Shown: one piece after another, positions 8,655 through 12,674 of the stretch | Numbering within the stretch: position 1 is the first letter of the stretch | Layout of the letters: every line of letters begins with the position of its first letter | Assembly: GCA_946481585.1 (NCBI GenBank) | Contig: CAMLOF010000062.1 | Coordinates: 1-12,674 of the forward strand | Origin: an uncultured Macromonas sp. | GTDB lineage: Bacteria > Pseudomonadota > Gammaproteobacteria > Burkholderiales > Burkholderiaceae | DNA length: 12,674 nucleotides | Reading direction: 5' to 3' | The notes under the pieces: generated by a model | Databases searched by the model: none | Told to the model about the DNA's origin: nothing | The model's input: the letters and a program-made list of their open reading frames with translations, nothing else | Program-made: the position numbers and the translations under genes

Positions 8655-8729
8655 ATGGCTACACCTGTATATCAAGCACCCCAGCCCCGCTGGACGGAAT
8701 ACCTGGCCGCGCTGGCGCAAGCCCACTGA
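8655..8729 (+). CDS. Putative 24-residue small ORF upstream of katG
   Basis: ATG at 8655 to TGA at 8727-8729 encodes a 24-residue peptide beginning MATPVYQAPQPRW and ending in a short amphipathic-looking stretch, TEYLAALAQAH. AAAAGGA ends 9 nt upstream of the ATG, a good ribosome-binding site, and the stop is 48 bp before the katG ATG on the same strand. It lies between the OxyR-like box and katG, so it should be transcribed with katG. It has no membrane segment, signal peptide or cysteine. It could be a stress-coexpressed small protein, a leader peptide affecting katG translation, or chance. I do not recognise it. Confidence 0.45.
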   Translation: MATPVYQAPQPRWTEYLAALAQAH

Positions 8730-10952
<2,223 letters not shown>

Positions 10953-10964
10953 CTGCGCCAGCAC

Positions 10965-10996
10965 CAGCGCCCCTGGCAGAAATGACAGGGGCGCTG
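10965..10996 (+). terminator. katG transcription terminator hairpin
   Basis: CAGCGCCCCTG (10965-10975) and CAGGGGCGCTG (10986-10996) form a perfect 11-bp GC-rich stem with a 10-nt loop, starting 13 bp after the katG stop. It is followed by CGCTTTATGG, with only three consecutive T residues, so termination may be partial. Confidence 0.6.
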
Positions 10997-11059
10997 CGCT
11001 TTATGGTGCCATCCCCGGTGTACCATCAGCTTCAATTGCCGACCGGAAATTCAAGCCCC

Positions 11060-12157
11060 ATGAGCTTACGCACCGCTATCGTGTCCGGCCAGTTGCTCCT
11101 GGCAGCAGGGCTGGCCATGGCGCAGGACATGTCACTCCCCCTGCCCCCTTTGCCCCAGATCGCGGCAGAGGTCGTGCAGGAAGACCGCTATCCTCAGCGC
11201 GTGACCGAATTCGCCAATGGTGTGCGCGGTTACGCCTCCCTCGCATACCGGCAGCCTGTAGGCTTTCGGCCGCTGACGCTCGACCTCTACCTGCCCGCCG
11301 TCTCCACCGCAAAAGGCAGCACGGGATTTCCCCTGCTGATCTTCATCCACAGCGGTGGCTGGCTGGGCGGCGACACCCGCCGCAACGGCGTCTTCACCGA
11401 CTTTCCTGCCACCCTGGCGGCCATGGCGTCGCGCGGCTACGCGGTGGCGTCCGTGCAGTACCGCCTCAGCGGCGAAGCCAAGTTCCCCGCACAGGCGCAA
11501 GACATCAAGGCTGCCATCCGCTGGTTGCGCCTCAACGCGTCCAATTTCGACATCGACCCAGCCCGCATCGCCACCTGGGGTGCGTCGGCAGGTGGGCACC
11601 TAGCGGCACTCACCGCCGTGAGCTGCAAGGTGCCGGAACTTTCCCCTACCGAAACCCCTTCCATGCAAGGCATGGCGCCAGACACCAAGCGTGACAGCAT
11701 CGCGTCGGCCAAGGTGTCGGATTGCGTGCAGGCAGGTGTCGCCTGGAACGGCGTGTTCGACATGAACACCATAGCCGCCCAGGCCCGCAAGGCCAACGCC
11801 ATGTCACGCGACGTGCCTCAGGCACCCGAATGGCAACTTTTGGGTTGCGGTGGCCGGTCCAGCTGCGGCATTCGGCAGCTGCGCCACGCCAGCCCGGTGA
11901 GCCATGTGGACGCCAACGACCCTCCCATGCTCCTGATCGCAGGCGACCAGGACAAGACCGTGCCCTACCAGCAGACCCTGGACATGGCAGAAAGACTCAA
12001 GGGTGCGGGCGTGCGTTACGAGCTGCTGGTGCTGCCCGGCGTGGGCCACAGCTTCATCGGCAGCACCCCGGCACTGACGCGGGACGCCAACCAGAAGGCA
12101 CTTGACGCCACCGTGCACTTCCTGGACCGCACCATCGGCCCTGCCGCCAAACGCTGA
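11060..12157 (+). CDS. Secreted alpha/beta-hydrolase (BD-FAE/carboxylesterase-like)
   Basis: A 365-residue alpha/beta-hydrolase with an N-terminal signal peptide (MSLRTAIVSGQLLLAAGLAMA, cleavage near residue 22), so it is probably periplasmic or exported. The oxyanion-hole motif is HSGG (97-100) in place of the common HGGG. The nucleophile elbow is GASAG with Ser176; Asp298 (GDQDKTVP) and His330 (GVGHSF) complete the likely triad. A long segment between Ser176 and Asp298 contains four cysteines (189, 222, 263, 269), suited to two disulfides outside the cytoplasm. The ATG at 11060 gives the best signal peptide, although its ribosome-binding site is weak; in-frame ATGs at 11003 and 10982 only add non-hydrophobic residues. 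It is followed by rpoH with no evident terminator between them. The natural ester substrate is unknown. Confidence 0.88.
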   Translation: MSLRTAIVSGQLLLAAGLAMAQDMSLPLPPLPQIAAEVVQEDRYPQRVTEFANGVRGYASLAYRQPVGFRPLTLDLYLPAVSTAKGSTGFPLLIFIHSGGWLGGDTRRNGVFTDFPATLAAMASRGYAVASVQYRLSGEAKFPAQAQDIKAAIRWLRLNASNFDIDPARIATWGASAGGHLAALTAVSCKVPELSPTETPSMQGMAPDTKRDSIASAKVSDCVQAGVAWNGVFDMNTIAAQARKANAMSRDVPQAPEWQLLGCGGRSSCGIRQLRHASPVSHVDANDPPMLLIAGDQDKTVPYQQTLDMAERLKGAGVRYELLVLPGVGHSFIGSTPALTRDANQKALDATVHFLDRTIGPAAKR

Positions 12158-12182
12158 TCCGCTCGCCTTCGGGAACTTGTGT

Positions 12183-12209
12183 TTAGCACTCTAGTCAATA
12201 GAGTGCTAA
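12183..12209. promoter_or_regulatory. Perfect CIRCE element (HrcA operator) upstream of rpoH
   Basis: TTAGCACTC-N9-GAGTGCTAA matches the CIRCE consensus at all 18 defined positions. The spacer extends the dyad by two further pairs, giving an 11-bp stem around a 5-nt centre. CIRCE is the binding site of the heat-shock repressor HrcA, usually found at groES/groEL or dnaK operons. It ends 46 bp before the rpoH ATG. Confidence 0.93.
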
Positions 12210-12212
12210 CAT
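12183..12212 (+). promoter_or_regulatory. Candidate rpoH promoter overlapping CIRCE
   Basis: TTAGCA (12183-12188) and TAACAT (12207-12212) are separated by 18 bp, and TG one base ahead of TAACAT gives an extended -10. Each hexamer matches sigma-70 consensus at four of six positions. The CIRCE dyad spans from the -35 into the -10, so HrcA binding would block it directly. Confidence 0.45.
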
Positions 12213-12255
12213 ACAAACAGGCCCCAAAAGGGCTGTTGAAAGGAGAGAGGACGTC

Positions 12256-12674
12256 ATGAACACTGCTGTCACTGCTGCCCCCTACGCACTGACCCCTGCC
12301 GCCAAAGGCTGGGGCAGTTCTGCGCTGGTGTTGCCGCCGCTGGGCAACCTTGACGCCTACATCTCGGCCGTCAACCGCCTGCCCATGCTCACCGCCGAGG
12401 AAGAGCGCAGCTACGCCGAGCGTCTGCAGAAAGACAATGACCTGGAAGCCGCTGGCAAGCTGGTGATGTCACACCTGCGCCTGGTGGTGTCCGTCTCGCG
12501 CCAGTACCTGGGCTATGGTCTGCCGCACGCCGACCTCATCCAGGAAGGCAACGTTGGGCTGATGAAAGCCGTCAAGCGTTTCGACCCCGAACAGGGCGTG
12601 CGCCTGGTGAGCTATGCCCTGCACTGGATCAAGGCCGAGATCCACGAATACATCCTGAAGAACTGGCGCATGGT
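12256..12674 (+). CDS. rpoH: RNA polymerase heat-shock sigma factor sigma-32, N-terminal 139 residues; C-terminus beyond the window
   Basis: The N-terminal part of a sigma-70-family heat-shock sigma factor, which directs RNA polymerase to chaperone and protease genes. Region 1.2/2.1 begins near residue 30 ([21 protein letters not shown]). Core-binding and -10 recognition regions 2.1-2.4 follow, including [36 protein letters not shown] in part and [20 protein letters not shown]; these closely resemble RpoH rather than housekeeping RpoD. About 139 of roughly 300 residues are present before the window ends. AAAGGAG lies 10 nt upstream of the ATG. The upstream perfect CIRCE element implies HrcA repression at the transcription level. 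A small hairpin precedes the ribosome-binding site. Identification is strong. Confidence 0.95.
   Translation, partial: MNTAVTAAPYALTPAAKGWGSSALVLPPLGNLDAYISAVNRLPMLTAEEERSYAERLQKDNDLEAAGKLVMSHLRLVVSVSRQYLGYGLPHADLIQEGNVGLMKAVKRFDPEQGVRLVSYALHWIKAEIHEYILKNWRM

Noticed and set aside
12158..12182. Sigma-32 or sigma-E type promoter ahead of rpoH
   Set aside because: No CTTGAAA/CCCCAT-like or GAACTT/TCTGA-like pair with correct spacing was found; GGAACTTG at 12172-12179 has no matching -10.

Overview
The window looks like GC-rich chromosomal DNA of a betaproteobacterium, probably Burkholderiales/Comamonadaceae (Acidovorax-like). This is inferred from the protein types, codon use and gene neighbourhoods; no database search was possible. 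It holds ten long genes, one of them cut at each window edge, a plausible 24-codon small ORF, and several well-defined regulatory sites. There is no rRNA, tRNA, CRISPR array, insertion sequence or phage gene.

Left block (1-3231): histidine utilisation. On the minus strand a YjiH-type membrane protein is followed after 25 bp by hutU (urocanate hydratase, C-terminus outside the window). Divergently transcribed is hutC, a GntR/UTRA repressor. The 129-bp gap between them carries a 20-bp near-perfect palindrome that fits a HutC operator, so urocanate probably controls both directions. The other hut genes must lie outside the window.

Middle-left block (3236-6275): a LysR regulator (minus) faces away from an overlapping gene pair (plus): an exported metallo-beta-lactamase-fold protein whose HxHxDH metal motif is replaced, and a DsbA-like CGWC thiol oxidoreductase without a signal peptide. 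The pair overlaps by 7 nt. A T-N11-A dyad sits in the LysR/MBL gap. An Lrp/AsnC regulator (minus) converges on the DsbA-like gene and overlaps its 3' end by 29 bp.

Middle-right block (6485-10952): detoxification. adhC (glutathione-dependent formaldehyde dehydrogenase) and fghA (S-formylglutathione hydrolase) form a minus-strand operon that oxidises formaldehyde to formate. Divergently, katG (catalase-peroxidase) lies on the plus strand. Their 322-bp shared intergenic region holds an OxyR-like box, a possible folded leader for adhC, and the small ORF just ahead of katG. katG ends in a strong hairpin.

Right block (11060-12674): a secreted alpha/beta-hydrolase, then the start of rpoH (sigma-32). 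rpoH is preceded by a perfect CIRCE element (TTAGCACTC-N9-GAGTGCTAA), which indicates that HrcA represses the heat-shock sigma factor itself.

Most genes here have well-known relatives. The least explained items are the MBL/DsbA-like pair, the 24-codon ORF before katG, and the CIRCE-rpoH arrangement.
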